A DNA stretch of 64,000 bases from Vibrio maritimus (GTDB taxonomy: Bacteria; Pseudomonadota; Gammaproteobacteria; Enterobacterales; Vibrionaceae), in the NCBI GenBank assembly GCA_003263775.1, contig JYJJ01000003.1:37204-101203 (forward strand). The letters run 5' to 3'. The position numbers were made by a program, and so were the translations under genes. Of this stretch, positions 62,857-64,000 are shown piece after piece; within the stretch, counting starts at the first letter, position 1; every line of letters starts with the position of its first letter. The notes beneath the pieces were generated by a model. That model was not told where the DNA came from, searched no databases, and saw only the letters and a list, made by a program, of their open reading frames with translations.

Positions 62857-63702
62857 ATGACTCAAGACGCAAATAACAAAGAAGCAAGTACAACTCCCTC
62901 TCCTGAACTTTCAGGTCTAAAGCTAGGAGAAAAACCACAAAACTCACTCCATATTGGTGGGACTCAGACGTTCAAAGAGCCTGCAAGAAATGTAGTTATG
63001 GTGTCATACTATACGGCCGCAGCACCAGATATGTTGTTCAGTACTGTTAAAGATCCAAACGACCCAAAGAGCCGCTTTATTGCCGGAGTGGATTGGTTGG
63101 ATACTAAGGTAAAACCCGTTATGGACGCGGTAGAACAAGACGACCCTTTTGCAGATCAGATACTCTACGACATCGAACAATCTATCGATAACGCGGTAGC
63201 AGTTTACAAAGATGCTTCTGACGATCTTCAGAAATTTATCGGTGAAACATTGAGTGGAAGCGACTCATTCTTAGAGTTAGCACCTGAACCAGAAACCAAT
63301 GTAGTAAAGATACTTTTTGACCACAAACTTGCCTACAAAGTACTGTGGCTCAGTAAAGAACTGGATAAAGTATTGTACTTCTTATATCAGGCAAACAAGC
63401 TCTCTCTCATTACAACAAAGGAGAAAAACCAGCGCTGGATGGAGGCAAAAAAATTGTTCAGAAATACCTTCAATCAGATTTCAGGCTGGAAGCACACTGG
63501 CATTTCTCGCGAAGCTCTAGCCCAAAACACGGCCATTGTTCGTAAAGCATTTGAGATAAACAGCCGTATCGAACTCACGCCGGAGGTCTTACTCCTAGAA
63601 AAAAGAGCAGATGTAGCTCCGAGCATAACCGCATGGAAAAATGACACACTACCTGGTTCTGTCAAAGAACGATTGGAGCGATATTACGTGGATTCTGAGT
63701 AG
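62857..63702 (+). CDS. PFL_4669/TIGR03761-like protein (DUF1845)
   Basis: 281 aa; CAGGAGACGAAACG precedes ATG. Family features: an N-terminal GVDWLDTKVKPV...EQDDPFADQILYDIE, then the VVKILFDHKLAYKVLWLSKELDK and SGWKHTGISREALAQNT segments, typical of DUF1845 proteins of ICEs, where it lies in the replication/regulation block. Molecular role unknown. A terminator follows. Confidence 0.7.
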   Translation: MTQDANNKEASTTPSPELSGLKLGEKPQNSLHIGGTQTFKEPARNVVMVSYYTAAAPDMLFSTVKDPNDPKSRFIAGVDWLDTKVKPVMDAVEQDDPFADQILYDIEQSIDNAVAVYKDASDDLQKFIGETLSGSDSFLELAPEPETNVVKILFDHKLAYKVLWLSKELDKVLYFLYQANKLSLITTKEKNQRWMEAKKLFRNTFNQISGWKHTGISREALAQNTAIVRKAFEINSRIELTPEVLLLEKRADVAPSITAWKNDTLPGSVKERLERYYVDSE

Positions 63703-63726
63703 ACAAGCCACTGGTACTCACTAACT

Positions 63727-63752
63727 AAAAAACCGTCAATATGACGGTTTTT
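63727..63752 (+). terminator. Rho-independent terminator
   Basis: AAAAAACCGTCA (63727-63738), loop ATA, TGACGGTTTTTT; A/T tails on both sides make it bidirectional. Confidence 0.85.
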
Positions 63753-63765
63753 TATTTCACAAAAA

Positions 63766-63958
63766 GTCACCAAGGCAATATGTGCATGTTCAGAAAACCT
63801 CAACATCCTTACTAAGAAAATCTTCAAAGCGTCTACTTTGTGGTCACCAAATCGTGTGGAACAGGTCACCCATATTACTTTAAAGTCACCCAATCGCGAG
63901 GAATAAAGTCACCAGGGATGCTGTAAAAAGTCACCAAGACGGACAGATAAAAGTCACC
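63766..63958 (+). repeat. GTCACC iteron array, candidate replication origin
   Basis: GTCACC at 63766, 63843, 63865, 63885, 63908, 63930 and 63953, mostly as AAAGTCACC(A/C). The last six are spaced 22, 20, 23, 22 and 23 bp, about two helical turns, as in iteron origins bound by an initiator. AT-rich sequence follows to the window end. The rep gene would lie to the right. Confidence 0.68.
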
Positions 63959-64000
63959 CGTAAGTTGTTCTCTCGGCGACATTTTCACTATATATAATAT

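Overview
The window looks like part of a large conjugative plasmid (or plasmid-like integrative element) from a Vibrio-type marine gammaproteobacterium. Evidence: moderate GC, a trypsin-like protease with a GlyGly-CTERM tail, an SXT-like Bet/exonuclease/SSB/VWA gene set, a P1/SopA-type partition pair, a MobH-class relaxase, and a GI-type (MPF-G, PFL_47xx/TIGR037xx) type IV secretion operon beside an R64/PAPI-1-like thin-pilus (pil) cluster. There is no rRNA, canonical tRNA, IS element or core chromosomal gene. Six to seven GTCACC repeats at about 22 bp spacing at the right edge look like replication iterons, so a rep gene probably lies just outside.

Layout. 0-2.6 kb: 5'-truncated tyrosine recombinase, a HEPN/Abi-like protein and a winged-HTH protein. 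2.6-11.5 kb: about 20 small unrecognised genes (many membrane or secreted, one P-loop NTPase), joined by a recurring TAG-stop/Shine-Dalgarno junction, TAGGAAA. 11.5-14.4 kb: promoter, parA, parB and a parS-like inverted repeat. 14.4-19.6 kb: phage-type recombination block (Bet, zinc-finger protein, YqaJ exonuclease) plus small genes. 19.6-22.9 kb: a copied fragment of the first array, topoisomerase III and a convergent membrane protein. 23-34.7 kb: pil cluster (lipoprotein, PilL-like, PilN, PilO, PilP, PilQ, PilR, PilS, a second prepilin, PilV, DsbC-like). 34.7-45.5 kb: MPF-G genes (DUF4400, RAQPRD, pilin-like DUF2976, TraE/K/B/V-like, VirB4-like ATPase, OmpA-like, DUF1525, TraU-like). 45.6-49 kb: secreted protease, a secreted unknown and an imperfect tandem duplication. 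49-56 kb: second DNA-metabolism block (VWA/CobT-like, Toprim primase-like, membrane protein, SSB). 56-58.3 kb: long non-coding region, sigma-70-like factor and a recombinase remnant. 58.3-60.7 kb: relaxase on the minus strand. 60.7-63.7 kb: H-NS-like short protein and a four-gene operon ending in a DUF1845/PFL_4669 protein. 63.7-64 kb: terminator and iterons.

How it fits together. Relaxase, MPF-G channel and pilus genes carry out mating; parAB and the iterons maintain the element; Bet, exonuclease, SSB and the primase-like protein form a mobile recombination/replication toolkit. Three distinct intergenic signals mark three gene sets: TAGGAAA junctions (unknown array), GNRA-tetraloop hairpins just ahead of GGAGA ribosome sites (recombination/replication blocks), and a TTGAGGGCAT box in front of pil/tra units (candidate transfer-regulon operator).

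Many large genes (bet, topB, pilL-like, pilN, pilQ, pilR, VirB4-like, TraU-like, primase-like, relaxase and a recombinase fragment) carry single-base indels, mostly one base missing from a G/C or A run. Each is restorable to a full-length frame, so uncorrected homopolymer errors are at least as likely as real gene decay. No coupling protein (TraD/TraG), PilT or prepilin peptidase is visible in the window.
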